A program made the translations under genes and the position numbers. Below, piece after piece: positions 8,637 to 17,635 of a stretch of 64,000 nt of DNA (the stretch's first letter is position 1; each line of letters starts with the position of its first letter). The DNA comes from Rhizobium sp. BK376 (lineage in GTDB: Bacteria > Pseudomonadota > Alphaproteobacteria > Rhizobiales > Rhizobiaceae). The notes below the pieces were generated by a model. The model did no database searches. It had not been told where the DNA came from and saw nothing but the letters and a program-made list of their open reading frames with translations. The DNA is taken from NCBI RefSeq assembly GCF_004341625.1, contig NZ_SLZG01000011.1, positions 1 through 64,000 of the forward strand, written 5' to 3'.

Positions 8637-10154
8637 TTGCAGGTAGGTATCGATATGGGATTGGCGTCCGGCAACAGCCCGGCGACGCTCGATATCGAGG
8701 AGCTGCTCGCCACCCGTCTGCTCGTGCAGGGCAATTCCGGTTCGGGTAAATCGCATTTGTTGCGCCGCCTGCTGGAACAATCCGCCCAATGGGTGCAGCA
8801 GGTCATCATCGATCCCGAAGGCGACTTCGTCACTTTGGCCGACAAGTTCGGGCATATTGTCGTCGATGGCGAACGCACTGAGGCAGAGCTTGCCGGCATT
8901 GCCAACCGCATCCGCCAGCACCGTGTCTCCTGCGTCCTGACGCTTGAGGGGCTTGATATTGAGCAGCAGATGCGCGCTGCCGCGGCATTCCTCAACGGCA
9001 TGTTCGATGCCGATCGCGAATATTGGTATCCGGTGCTGGTCGTGGTCGATGAAGCGCAGATGTTTGCGCCCTCGGTCGGCGGAGACATTTCTGAAGACGC
9101 ACGCAAGATGTCGCTTGGCGCGATGACCAACCTGATGTGCCGAGGCCGCAAGCGAGGATTGGCCGGCGTCATCGCGACGCAGCGCCTGGCAAAGCTTGCC
9201 AAGAACGTCGCGGCCGAAGCGTCGAACTTCCTGATGGGCCGTACCTTCCTCGATATCGACATGGCCCGTGCCGCCGACCTGCTCGGCATGGATCGTCGGC
9301 AGGCGGAGATGTTCCGCGACTTGAAGCGCGGCAATTTCGTTGCGCTCGGGCCGGCCTTGTCGCGCCGGCCGCTGCCGATCCAGATCGGCTCGGTCGAGAC
9401 ATCAGCGCGCTCCTCCAGTCCCAAGCTGATGCCTTTGCCCGATGCGCCGCAGGATGTGGAAGATCTGATCTTCACACCCGATCCGGAAGAATTCACCAGG
9501 CCGGTCGTTCGGCGCGCGCCACCCGCGCCACGGCCGACGACCGATATCCTTGCCGAATTGTCCCGATCGGCCCCGGCCGCGACTGCTGCCCCTGTCGAGA
9601 CGCGGGCAAGCCAGGTCGAATTGTCGGAAGAGGAACGCGAGGAGCGGCTGGGCGCTGTGCTCTCCGAAATTCTGGATGATCCAGGTGCGGCTTTCAGAAC
9701 GGATTCTGTGCTTTACCAGGAATTCCTCGTTCGCTTGCGCATGCGCCGCGTTCCCGGCCCGCCGATGTCGCTGCCGGAATTCCGGCGCAGGGTGGCAGTC
9801 TCCCGTTCCGGCGTCGATGCTGCAACGGCGGAGACAGAGGTCTGGAACCTTGCCCTTTCGTTGTCGAGCAGGGTGACGGACGATCTGCAAGGCGTCTTTC
9901 TGATGCTCGCAAAGGCGGCCGTCTGCGGCGAGCCGTGCCCCTCCGATGCCCGCATCGCACGCGCCTATGGAACGCATTCCGCTCGGCGCGCCCGCCGTCT
10001 CCTCGGCTATTTCGAGGAGCAGGGCAGTGTTGTGGTCCACACCGATTTCTCGGGAAAGCGCATCGTTGCCTTTCCGGATATGGACTGCCAGACCGCGCCC
10101 GGCGACCCCAATGCGCCGGATGCCGGCGTGGCTGAGCAGGCGGCGGCCGAGTAA
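8637..10154 (+). CDS. HerA-like ATP-binding protein (HerA/FtsK-type P-loop ATPase)
   Basis: A 505-residue ATPase. Walker A GNSGSGKSH lies at residues 32-40, Walker B LVVVDEAQMF at about 134-143, and a sensor-like VIATQRLAKLAK follows at about 180. This is the layout of HerA/YjgR-type helicase-domain ATPases. The second half (after about 260) is proline/alanine-rich linker and then a helical domain that may include a winged-helix-like end (ARIARAYGTHSARRARRLL). HerA partners such as NurA are not adjacent, so no repair or defence role can be claimed from context. The TTG start at 8637 follows AGAGG; an ATG at 8655 is an alternative. Confidence 0.78.
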   Translation: MQVGIDMGLASGNSPATLDIEELLATRLLVQGNSGSGKSHLLRRLLEQSAQWVQQVIIDPEGDFVTLADKFGHIVVDGERTEAELAGIANRIRQHRVSCVLTLEGLDIEQQMRAAAAFLNGMFDADREYWYPVLVVVDEAQMFAPSVGGDISEDARKMSLGAMTNLMCRGRKRGLAGVIATQRLAKLAKNVAAEASNFLMGRTFLDIDMARAADLLGMDRRQAEMFRDLKRGNFVALGPALSRRPLPIQIGSVETSARSSSPKLMPLPDAPQDVEDLIFTPDPEEFTRPVVRRAPPAPRPTTDILAELSRSAPAATAAPVETRASQVELSEEEREERLGAVLSEILDDPGAAFRTDSVLYQEFLVRLRMRRVPGPPMSLPEFRRRVAVSRSGVDAATAETEVWNLALSLSSRVTDDLQGVFLMLAKAAVCGEPCPSDARIARAYGTHSARRARRLLGYFEEQGSVVVHTDFSGKRIVAFPDMDCQTAPGDPNAPDAGVAEQAAAE

Positions 10155-10210
10155 CCGGTCAGCCCTCTCGTCGCCAATCGCGATGTGCCTGTCACGGATT
10201 AAAGTGGAGT

Positions 10211-10228
10211 ATTTCACTCATCTGTCAT
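10211..10228 (+). promoter_or_regulatory. Possible Pho box (PhoB site) ahead of the alkaline phosphatase gene
   Basis: ATTTCAC-TCAT-CTGTCAT forms two 7-bp units with an 11-bp period, the Pho box design (CTGTCAT-N4-CTGTCAT). A further unit, CTGTCAC, lies at 10189-10195, exactly three periods upstream of the last one. The match of the first unit is imperfect. The site is 82 bp ahead of the chosen start of a gene that is typically phosphate-regulated. Confidence 0.5.
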
Positions 10229-10309
10229 ATGCACTTCAAACCCCGCATGGATAACTTTAGCGTGCCCCGGGGGTTCGGTGCACGTTGTAACAGGTGGGGA
10301 TATTCAACA

Positions 10310-11743
10310 ATGCAGAACGACATCAGACGCTATTTTTCGCTTTTTCTTGCCGCATCCGCTCTGACGCTCATGGCCGCGCAGGCACATGCCGACGAGGCCG
10401 CAGACAAGCTGCTGGAACGCGCTGCTCAGGGTGACGTCAGCGAGCCCGGCGGCGCTCGTCGCCTGACCGGTGATATTACTGAAGCCTTCCGCGCTTCCAT
10501 CGTGGACGGTCGTCCGAAGAATGTCATTCTGCTGATCGGCGATGGCATGGGCGATTCCGAAATCACCATTGCGCGCAACTACGCGCGTGGCGCCGGCCAG
10601 TTTTTCCGCGGGATCGACGCGCTGCCGATCACCGGCCAGTACACGCATTATTCGCTCGACAAGAAGACCGGCAAGCCGACCTATGTCACCGACTCCGCCG
10701 CTTCGGGGACGGCGTGGGCGACGGGCGTGAAATCCTATAACGGCGCGATCGGCGTCGATATAAAGGAAACGGCCCACGAGACGCTGATCGAAAAGGCCAA
10801 TGCCGCTGGTCTTGCCACCGGCGACGTTTCGACGGCTGAACTGCAGGATGCCACTCCGGCCGTTCAGATCGCGCATGTGACGAACCGCAAATGCTACGGT
10901 CCGGAAGCAACGACGAAGCTGTGCGCTTCCAACGCACTCGAAAACGGCGGCAAGGGCTCGATCAGCGAGCAGCTGCTGAACGCGCGCGCCGATGTCACGC
11001 TCGGCGGCGGCGCCAAGAGCTTCGGCGAGACTGCAAAGGCAGGCGACTGGAAGGACAAGACCCTGCGTGAGCAGGCTGAAGCCCGCGGCTTCAAGATCGT
11101 CGAAAACCTTGCCGATCTGCAGGCCGTGAAGCAGGCCGACGACAAGGCTCCCCTGCTCGGCCTCTTTGCGCCAGGCAATATGCCGGTCCGCTGGGAAGGG
11201 CCGAAGGCGAGCCATTACGGCAATGTCGAGAAGGAAGCTGTCGTCTGCCAGCCGAACTCCAAGCGCACGGCTGAAACCCCGACGCTCGCCCAGATGACGA
11301 CCAAGGCGATTGAACTGCTCAGCGCCAACCCGAAGGGCTTCTTCCTTCAGGTCGAAGGCGCGTCGATCGACAAGCAGGACCATGCCGCCAATCCCTGCGG
11401 CCAGATCGGCGAAACCGTCGATCTCGACGAAGCCGTTCAGGAAGCCTTGAAGTTCGCGCGCGCGAACGGCAATACGCTCGTTGTGGTCACCGCCGACCAC
11501 GCCCATGCCAGCCAGATCATCGACGCCGAAGCCAAGGCCCCGGGCTTGACCGAAGCGCTGATGACGAAGGATGGTGCGGTCATGGCCGTCAGCTACGGCA
11601 ATTCCGACGATGTCGACGACCAGGGACATACGGGCTCGCAGCTGCGCATCGCCGCCTATGGTCCGAGAGCAGCCAACGTGACCGGCCTGACCGACCAGAC
11701 CGATCTGTTCTATACGATCCGGGATGCGCTCGAGCTGAAGTAG
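10310..11743 (+). CDS. phoA: Periplasmic alkaline phosphatase
   Basis: A 477-residue secreted phosphomonoesterase that releases phosphate from organic esters in the periplasm. Residues 1-28 form a Sec signal peptide ending AHA. Metal and catalytic sites are visible: the first metal aspartate in LIGDGMGDSE (78), the nucleophilic serine in VTDSAASGTAWATG (129), EGASIDKQDHA, VTADHAHA and DQGHTG for the zinc and magnesium ligands. All expected residues are present. The ATG at 10310 was chosen because it gives a proper signal peptide and follows GGTGGGGA; the frame opens earlier at 10229. A putative Pho box lies upstream. Confidence 0.93.
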   Translation: MQNDIRRYFSLFLAASALTLMAAQAHADEAADKLLERAAQGDVSEPGGARRLTGDITEAFRASIVDGRPKNVILLIGDGMGDSEITIARNYARGAGQFFRGIDALPITGQYTHYSLDKKTGKPTYVTDSAASGTAWATGVKSYNGAIGVDIKETAHETLIEKANAAGLATGDVSTAELQDATPAVQIAHVTNRKCYGPEATTKLCASNALENGGKGSISEQLLNARADVTLGGGAKSFGETAKAGDWKDKTLREQAEARGFKIVENLADLQAVKQADDKAPLLGLFAPGNMPVRWEGPKASHYGNVEKEAVVCQPNSKRTAETPTLAQMTTKAIELLSANPKGFFLQVEGASIDKQDHAANPCGQIGETVDLDEAVQEALKFARANGNTLVVVTADHAHASQIIDAEAKAPGLTEALMTKDGAVMAVSYGNSDDVDDQGHTGSQLRIAAYGPRAANVTGLTDQTDLFYTIRDALELK

Positions 11744-11910
11744 GAACAGCCCGGCGGGCCGTTTCCGATCTCTTCGCGAATGGCCCGCTATTGCTGTTGA
11801 CATTTTCATGACGGGCAACTAAACACCGCGCCAGCACCGGGCAGAAATGTCCGGTGTTTCATTTGACATGTCCCGTGGCCTTTCCGAACGCTTTCGTGAG
11901 AGACCTGTCA

Positions 11911-11974
11911 GAACTCCTGAAATAGAGTTCAGAGGAGGGCGTGTTTCCTTAACCGGTTTGGCAACAGACCGGTG
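11911..11974 (+). promoter_or_regulatory. Structured 5' leader of rpsD
   Basis: Two short hairpins precede rpsD: GAACTC (11911-11916) pairing with GAGTTC (11925-11930), and ACCGGT repeated around a 10-base loop at about 11952-11973. They lie in the untranslated leader 23-86 bp ahead of the ATG. S4 autoregulates its own mRNA in several bacteria, so this leader is a candidate for such control, but the structure does not match one I recognise. Confidence 0.3.
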
Positions 11975-11996
11975 CAACACTATGAAAGGAAATGCG

Positions 11997-12614
11997 ATGA
12001 GCAAGCGCGAATCGTCCAAGTACAAAATTGACCGCCGTATGGGCGAAAACATCTGGGGCCGTCCGAAGTCCCCGGTAAACCGTCGCGAATACGGCCCGGG
12101 CCAGCACGGCCAGCGCCGCAAGGGCAAGCTTTCGGACTTCGGCGTGCAGCTGCGCGCCAAGCAGAAGCTGAAGGGTTACTACGGCGACCTGCGCGAAAAG
12201 CAGTTCCGCGCCATCTTCGCTGAAGCCGACCGCCGCAAGGGCGATACCTCGGAAAACCTGATCGGTCTTCTGGAATCGCGCCTCGACGCAATCGTCTATC
12301 GCGCCAAGTTCGTTCCGACGGTCTTTGCTGCCCGTCAGTTCGTCAACCATGGCCACGTCACCGTCAACGGCGTTCGCGTCAACATCGGTTCCTACCGTTG
12401 CAAGGCCGGCGACGTTATCGAAGTTCGTCAGAAGTCGAAGCAGCTCGTTACGGTTCTCGAAGCCGTTTCGCTCGCTGAACGCGACGTTCCTGACTATATC
12501 GAGGCCGACCACAACAAGATGGTTGCGACCTTCGCTCGCGTTCCGGCGCTCGGCGACGTTCCGTATCCGGTTGTCATGGAACCGCATCTGGTCGTCGAAT
12601 TCTATTCGCGCTAA
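11997..12614 (+). CDS. rpsD: 30S ribosomal protein S4
   Basis: A 205-residue primary 16S rRNA-binding protein of the small subunit. It has the S4 N-terminal domain (MSKRESSKYKIDRRMGENIW, YGPGQHGQRRKGKLSDFG) and the S4 RNA-binding domain near residues 95-160 (LESRLDAIVYRAKF, FVNHGHVTVNGVRVNIGSYR). The ATG at 11997 is preceded by AAAGGAAA. It is monocistronic here, as usual in alphaproteobacteria, with a hairpin-rich leader and a strong terminator behind it. The very regular codon choice fits high expression. Confidence 0.98.
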   Translation: MSKRESSKYKIDRRMGENIWGRPKSPVNRREYGPGQHGQRRKGKLSDFGVQLRAKQKLKGYYGDLREKQFRAIFAEADRRKGDTSENLIGLLESRLDAIVYRAKFVPTVFAARQFVNHGHVTVNGVRVNIGSYRCKAGDVIEVRQKSKQLVTVLEAVSLAERDVPDYIEADHNKMVATFARVPALGDVPYPVVMEPHLVVEFYSR

Positions 12615-12639
12615 TAGCGGATACAGTTTCGCAAATGGG

Positions 12640-12666
12640 AAAGCCGCTCATTTCGGGCGGCTTTTT
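12640..12666 (+). terminator. Rho-independent terminator of rpsD
   Basis: AGCCGC (12642-12647) pairs with GCGGCT (12657-12662), followed by TTTTT. It lies 25 bp after the rpsD stop and 20 bp ahead of the glutaminase start. Confidence 0.85.
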
Positions 12667-12685
12667 CGTATCCGGAGGGTGACGG

Positions 12686-13612
12686 ATGGATTTGCAGGCA
12701 GTTCTCGACAGCATCTATGCAGAGCTTTCGCCACGGCTTGGTGAAGGCAAGGTGGCGGATTACATTCCACAGCTCGCCAAGATCGACCCCCATCAGTTCG
12801 GTATGGCGATCGCGACGACCGACGGTAAGCTCTACAGCGTCGGCAGCGCTGATACGGGTTTTTCGATCCAGAGCATCTCCAAGGTCTTCATGCTGACGCT
12901 GGCGCTCGGCAAGGTCGGCGAAGGCCTGTGGAAACGGGTCGGACGGGAGCCCTCGGGCACATCATTCAATTCCATCGTCCAGCTCGAGCGCGAGGAAGGC
13001 ATCCCGCGCAATCCTTTCATCAATGCCGGCGCCATTGCTGTTACCGATGTCGTGCTGTCCGGCCATGCGCCGCGCGAGGCGATCGGCGAATTCCTGCGGT
13101 TCGTCCGCTATGTCGCCGATGACGAATCCGTGGTCATCGACGACAAGGTTGCGCGCTCCGAGACGGAGACCGGATTTCGCAATTTCGCCCTTGCCAATTT
13201 CATGCGCGCCTACGGCAATATCCAGCATCCCGTCGAACATACGCTCGGCGTCTATTTCCATCAGTGCGCGCTATCGATGAGCTGCATTCAGCTTGCCCGC
13301 GCCGGTCTCTATCTCGCCGCGCAGGGCACCAATCCTCTGACGGGCCATTCCGTCGTTTCGCCGAAGCGGGCGCGTCGTATCAATGCCCTGATGTTGATGT
13401 GCGGCCATTATGACGGATCGGGCGATTTTGCCTATCGCGTCGGTCTGCCCGGTAAGAGCGGCGTCGGCGGCGGCATTCTGGCCGTCGCGCCGGGAATCGC
13501 CTCCATCGGCGTCTGGTCGCCGGGGCTGAACAAGGTCGGAAATTCGCAACTCGGCTCCGTCGCGCTCGAGCTGCTTGCGGCGCGTACCGGCTGGTCCGTG
13601 TTCGGCGATTGA
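12686..13612 (+). CDS. glsA: Glutaminase A
   Basis: A 308-residue serine-dependent glutaminase that hydrolyses glutamine to glutamate and ammonia. It has the beta-lactamase-like fold signature SIQSISKVF (near residues 61-69, catalytic S-x-x-K), then RNPFINAGAIAVTD, and a C-terminal GKSGVGGGILAV motif. Length is typical (about 305-310). The ATG is preceded by CCGGAGGG. In rhizobia such enzymes contribute to glutamine turnover in nitrogen metabolism. Confidence 0.95.
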   Translation: MDLQAVLDSIYAELSPRLGEGKVADYIPQLAKIDPHQFGMAIATTDGKLYSVGSADTGFSIQSISKVFMLTLALGKVGEGLWKRVGREPSGTSFNSIVQLEREEGIPRNPFINAGAIAVTDVVLSGHAPREAIGEFLRFVRYVADDESVVIDDKVARSETETGFRNFALANFMRAYGNIQHPVEHTLGVYFHQCALSMSCIQLARAGLYLAAQGTNPLTGHSVVSPKRARRINALMLMCGHYDGSGDFAYRVGLPGKSGVGGGILAVAPGIASIGVWSPGLNKVGNSQLGSVALELLAARTGWSVFGD

Positions 13613-13683
13613 GTGGTGTCTTCGCGCGCCGCTTTCTGCTATGGGCTTGCCAGGTTTTGCTGACGGTTTGATTGGAAGACGAG

Positions 13684-14556
13684 ATGAACATTGCGGCTGA
13701 TGTTGGGGATACCGATCTCGGTTCCGAGGAGAGCGAAACCGCGCTGCATCCGCTCTTTGCCGACGTACCGCGCTCCGTCTCCTTCAACAAGCTGCGCAAG
13801 CGCTTGCTTCGGCAGGTGCGCCAGGCCTTCGACGATTTCGACATGCTGAAGGGCCAGAAGCGTTGGCTGGTCGGCCTCTCAGGTGGCAAGGATTCCTACG
13901 GGTTGCTTGCGATCCTGCTCGATCTGCAATGGCGCGGTCTGCTGCCGGTCGAGCTTGTCGCCTGCAATCTGGATCAGGGCCAGCCGAATTTCCCCAAGCA
14001 CATCCTGCCAGAGTACCTCACCAAGATCGGCGTGAAGCATCGGATCGAGTATCGCGACACCTATTCGATCGTGAAGGAGAAGGTGCCTGAAGGAGCGACC
14101 TATTGCTCGCTCTGTTCGCGCCTGCGTCGCGGCAATCTCTATCGCATCGCCCGCGAGGAAGGCTGCGATGCGCTCGTCCTTGGCCACCATCGCGAAGATA
14201 TCCTCGAGACCTTCTTCATGAATTTCTTCCATGGCGGTCGCCTGGCCTCCATGCCTGCGAAACTCCTGAATGACGAAGGCGATCTGATGCTGCTGCGGCC
14301 GCTTGCCTATGCGGCGGAGGACGATCTGGCGAAGTTCGCTGTTGCCATGCAGTTTCCGATCATTCCCTGCGATCTCTGCGGCTCACAGGATGGCCTCCAG
14401 CGCAACGCGATGAAGGACATGCTCGCCGATATCGAGCGGCGTATGCCGGGCCGCAAGGACACGATGCTGCGGGCTCTGGCGCATGTTAACCCGTCGCATC
14501 TTCTCGATCCGAAACTCTTTGATTTTTCGAGCCTTGCGGTCACCGATCCTTCATGA
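13684..14556 (+). CDS. ttcA: TtcA-type tRNA 2-thiocytidine(32) synthetase
   Basis: A 290-residue PP-loop ATPase that thiolates cytidine 32 of certain tRNAs using a 4Fe-4S cluster. The PP-loop SGGKDS is at residues 66-71; two cysteine pairs, CSLC (141-144) and CDLC (229-232), are the cluster-binding CxxC motifs of this family. ATG 13684 follows a GGAAGACGAG ribosome site; a TTG 12 bp earlier is less likely. It depends on Fe-S supply, to which the SUF operon at 49266-56647 would contribute. Confidence 0.92.
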   Translation: MNIAADVGDTDLGSEESETALHPLFADVPRSVSFNKLRKRLLRQVRQAFDDFDMLKGQKRWLVGLSGGKDSYGLLAILLDLQWRGLLPVELVACNLDQGQPNFPKHILPEYLTKIGVKHRIEYRDTYSIVKEKVPEGATYCSLCSRLRRGNLYRIAREEGCDALVLGHHREDILETFFMNFFHGGRLASMPAKLLNDEGDLMLLRPLAYAAEDDLAKFAVAMQFPIIPCDLCGSQDGLQRNAMKDMLADIERRMPGRKDTMLRALAHVNPSHLLDPKLFDFSSLAVTDPS

Positions 14557-14604
14557 AAATCCGGCTATGCACGGTCTTTATTCGCATGAAGGGCTGGATT
14601 TCAC

Positions 14605-15432
14605 ATGAGCATTTCGGACAAGGACATTCTATTTCTAGGTGATTGCGTCAAGGAAGCAGCGCAGGCTGAAATCATGCCGCGTTTCCGCAATCTCGGTGTT
14701 GCGGATATCGCTGAAAAGACCTCGGCAATCGACCTCGTGACGGAGGCCGATCTCTTGGCCGAAAAGCGGATCACGGCGATGCTGCGCGAGCGCTTTCCCT
14801 CCGCGCTGATCGTTGGCGAAGAGGCCTATGAGGCCGATAAATCAGTGGTGCCGGCCCTGGCCGATGCCGAGCTTGCCTTTGTGATCGACCCCGTAGACGG
14901 CACGTTCAACTTCGCGGGCGGCTTTCCTGTTTTCGGGACCATTCTTGCAGTTGCCGTGAAGGGCGAGACCGTCGCTGGCATCATCCACGATCCTGTTCTC
15001 GGCGACACGCTCAGCGCCATCAAGGGCGCGGGGACCTACCTCAATCGGAGGAACGGTCAGTCGACGAAGTTGAAGGTGGCGGACGCGATCGATCTGTCGC
15101 AAATGGTCGGAGGCATATCCTGGGGGCATATGGACGAACCCGACCGCTCGCGCATTGCCGCCAATATGTCGAAGGTGCGCATGACCTTCTCCTTCAATTG
15201 CTCCGCATACGAGTATTGGATGGTGGCCTCGGGCAAGATGCATTTCATCGGCCATTCCAAGCTGATGCCCTGGGATCATCTGGCCGGCGTGCTCGCGCAT
15301 CAGGAGGCGGGCGGCTATACGGCGAAATTCGACGGCTCTCCCTATCGGCCCGGCGAGACCTTGGGCGGCATCATTTCAGCGCCGGATCGCGAGAGCTGGC
15401 AAATCATCCGGCGCGAAATCGTCGGCATCTGA
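14605..15432 (+). CDS. Inositol monophosphatase family protein, first of a tandem pair
   Basis: A 275-residue Mg-dependent sugar/inositol phosphatase-like protein. Metal and catalytic motifs are present: VGEEAY (near residues 70-75), IDPVDGTFNF (94-103) and the late MPWDHLAG. The family also covers histidinol phosphatase, CysQ-like and fructose-bisphosphatase-like activities, so the substrate is open. It lies 27 bp before a paralogue on the same strand, which suggests one transcript. Confidence 0.88.
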   Translation: MSISDKDILFLGDCVKEAAQAEIMPRFRNLGVADIAEKTSAIDLVTEADLLAEKRITAMLRERFPSALIVGEEAYEADKSVVPALADAELAFVIDPVDGTFNFAGGFPVFGTILAVAVKGETVAGIIHDPVLGDTLSAIKGAGTYLNRRNGQSTKLKVADAIDLSQMVGGISWGHMDEPDRSRIAANMSKVRMTFSFNCSAYEYWMVASGKMHFIGHSKLMPWDHLAGVLAHQEAGGYTAKFDGSPYRPGETLGGIISAPDRESWQIIRREIVGI

Positions 15433-15459
15433 ATTCGACTTATTGAAGGGAATAAAGGA

Positions 15460-16284
15460 ATGACCGCTTCCGTAGACGTAACAGCCCTGGCAGACCTTCT
15501 TCGCCGCGCGGCTCAGGCCGAGATCCTGCCGCGTTTTCGTCGGCTGGGTGGCGGCGACGTCCGTGCCAAGACCGAGGCCACCGATTTGGTGACGGAGGCC
15601 GACGAGCAGGCCGAGCGGATGATCAAGGCCGAGGTCGCACGACTCTGGCCTGACGCAGTCTTCGTCGGGGAAGAATCCGTTGCTGCCGAGCCGGCGCTTC
15701 TCAAAAGGATCGAAGGCTCCGATCTCGCCATCATCGTCGATCCGGTCGACGGGACATTCAACTTTGCCTCGGGCATTCCAGCCTTCGGAGTCATGGCATC
15801 CGTTATCGTCAAGGGCGAGACAGTCGCGGGCATCATCTTCGATCCCATGGGCGATGATTGGGTCATGGCTGAAAAGGGCAGTGGTGCATGGCTGAAGCGG
15901 CCGAGCGGCGAGGCGGAGCGTCTTTCCGTTGCAGCCCCCGTCGCTCTGGACCAGATGGTCGGCATGGCCTCAACCGGCTACCTGCCTGGGGAGAAGAAGG
16001 CCGAGATCCTTGGCAATCTCGCCAAGGTGCGATTCCTCACGAACTACCGTTGTGCGGCCCATGAATACCGTACCTTCGCCGGTGGTCACGTGCACTATCT
16101 GATGTACAACAAGATGATGCCCTGGGATCATCTCGCAGGCACGTTGATCTCCCAGGAGGCTGGCGGCTATGCGGCACGCTTCGACGGAAGCGCTTACCTC
16201 CCGCATCATCTCGAAGGCGGGTTGCTGATCGCGCCTGACAAGGCCAGCTGGGACGTTCTGCGGCGGGAAGTCTTTACGGTCTGA
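15460..16284 (+). CDS. Inositol monophosphatase family protein, second of a tandem pair
   Basis: A 274-residue paralogue of the preceding gene with the same order of motifs: FVGEESV, IVDPVDGTFNF and MPWDHLAG. Sequence identity between the two is moderate by eye, so the duplication is not recent and functions may differ. It follows its neighbour after 27 bp with an AAGGAA ribosome site and is closed by a strong bidirectional terminator at 16308-16341. Confidence 0.88.
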   Translation: MTASVDVTALADLLRRAAQAEILPRFRRLGGGDVRAKTEATDLVTEADEQAERMIKAEVARLWPDAVFVGEESVAAEPALLKRIEGSDLAIIVDPVDGTFNFASGIPAFGVMASVIVKGETVAGIIFDPMGDDWVMAEKGSGAWLKRPSGEAERLSVAAPVALDQMVGMASTGYLPGEKKAEILGNLAKVRFLTNYRCAAHEYRTFAGGHVHYLMYNKMMPWDHLAGTLISQEAGGYAARFDGSAYLPHHLEGGLLIAPDKASWDVLRREVFTV

Positions 16285-16307
16285 CGAAACGCGTTATCGC
16301 AGCATGC

Positions 16308-16341
16308 AAAAAGCCCGCCGAAAGCAATTCGGCGGGCTTTT
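16308..16341. terminator. Bidirectional Rho-independent terminator
   Basis: AAAAGCCCGCCGAA and TTCGGCGGGCTTTT form a near-perfect 14-bp stem around AGCAA, with A and T runs on both sides. It serves the phosphatase pair on the plus strand and the convergent MFS gene on the minus strand, whose stop lies 2 bp away. Confidence 0.92.
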
Positions 16342-16342
16342 C

Positions 16343-17623
16343 TCATATATGACCGGCGCCGGCTTCCAACTGCGGATCGTCTCCCGGATGGGTGAAGAGC
16401 TTGCCGTTCTCTGCCCACAGCGTGAAGGCGACGCTGAGCGCTCCAAAAATGGCAAAGCCGCCGAAGAGCGGCAGGACCGTGCCATCAAACATCCGGCCGA
16501 CCACGCTGCCGAGCAGTGCCCCGCCCGTCGTCGAGACGAAGCCGGTGACGGCGGTTGCCGTTCCGGCCAGATGACCCATAGGCTCGAGACTGATCGCCAT
16601 GAAATTCGTGGTGACGATCGCAAAGGCCATCAGCATGACCGTTATTAGGAGATAGATGAAGACGAAGCTCGGTGTGCCGCTGAGCGCAATCGCATAGCCA
16701 ACGATCGCAAGCGCTGTGAAGACGAGCATTGCTGCATGGGACATGCGCCGCATGCCGAAGCCGCGTACCAGGAAGCCGTTGGCGAACTGCGCGACGGCGA
16801 TTCCGCCTGCCGTTGCGGCAAAGGCGGTCGGCATCCATTCACCCAAGCCATAGACCTCGCCGAAGACCTGCTGCACTGACACAACATAGGCGCAGATGAC
16901 GCCGGTATAGAGCGTCATGCCCATCATGTAGCCGCAGGTGATGCGGTTGGTCAGGACCGTCTTGAAGCCGCTTGCGATCGATCCGACCGAGAAGGGCAGC
17001 TTGTCTTCCTTCGGCAGGGATTCCCGCATGCGCACGAACGCCCAGATGAACAGGATACCGCCGATCGTGCCGAGCAGGATGAATATCCATTCCCAGCCGG
17101 CATAATTCGAGACCAACTGGCCGATGGTTGGCGCGAGGATGGGCGAAACCATGAAGACGATCATAACGAAGGACATCACGCGCGCCATCTCGCGGCCGCC
17201 GAAGCAGTCCCGCACGATCGCCATGCTGGTGATGCGGACGGCGGCCGCGCCGAAGCCCTGCGCAAAGCGCAGCACCAATAGCATGGTGAAGCTTGTCGAC
17301 CATCCGGCAGCGAGCATCGTGATCATGTAGAAGGCGAGGCCGCCCAGAAGAATGGGACGTCGACCAAAAGCGTCGGACAAGCTGCCGAACAACAGCTGCG
17401 AGAGCCCGAATCCGAGGAAATAGACGCCGATGACGAGCTGTGCGTCATTCGGATCCGCAAGATGCAGGGACTGGCCGATCTTGGGCAGCGCCGGCAGCAT
17501 GCTGTCGATCGCGATTGCAATGCTTGCGGTCATCAGGGCGATCGTGAAGATGAATTCCACGGTGCCAAGACCGATACGAGCGGAGCCAGCGGGCTCCGCT
17601 TGATGTAGTTGCGTCGGGTTCAT
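16343..17623 (-). CDS. Bcr/CflA-type MFS multidrug exporter (downstream paralogue)
   Basis: A 426-residue 12-helix major facilitator. The loop motif between helices 2 and 3, GSLSDAFGRRPILLGG, is the MFS motif A, and helix 4 has LRFAQGFGAAAVRITSMAIVR-type sequence typical of Bcr/CflA drug transporters (split here as LRFAQGFGAA and SMAIVRD). Proton-driven export of small toxic compounds is expected. It begins 12 bp after the stop of its paralogue at 17636-18910, so both are likely on one transcript. Confidence 0.9.
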   Translation of the reverse strand: MNPTQLHQAEPAGSARIGLGTVEFIFTIALMTASIAIAIDSMLPALPKIGQSLHLADPNDAQLVIGVYFLGFGLSQLLFGSLSDAFGRRPILLGGLAFYMITMLAAGWSTSFTMLLVLRFAQGFGAAAVRITSMAIVRDCFGGREMARVMSFVMIVFMVSPILAPTIGQLVSNYAGWEWIFILLGTIGGILFIWAFVRMRESLPKEDKLPFSVGSIASGFKTVLTNRITCGYMMGMTLYTGVICAYVVSVQQVFGEVYGLGEWMPTAFAATAGGIAVAQFANGFLVRGFGMRRMSHAAMLVFTALAIVGYAIALSGTPSFVFIYLLITVMLMAFAIVTTNFMAISLEPMGHLAGTATAVTGFVSTTGGALLGSVVGRMFDGTVLPLFGGFAIFGALSVAFTLWAENGKLFTHPGDDPQLEAGAGHI

Positions 17624-17635
17624 GTCTTTCCCCAG

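Noticed and set aside
8637..10154. Antiphage or repair system built on the HerA-like ATPase
   Set aside because: No NurA, nuclease, Sir2 or DUF4297 partner lies next to it; the neighbours are phosphatase and GNAT genes.
11750..11800. GC-rich hairpin after the alkaline phosphatase gene as a terminator
   Set aside because: The stem is short and the loop long, with no clear T-run, so the call was not made.
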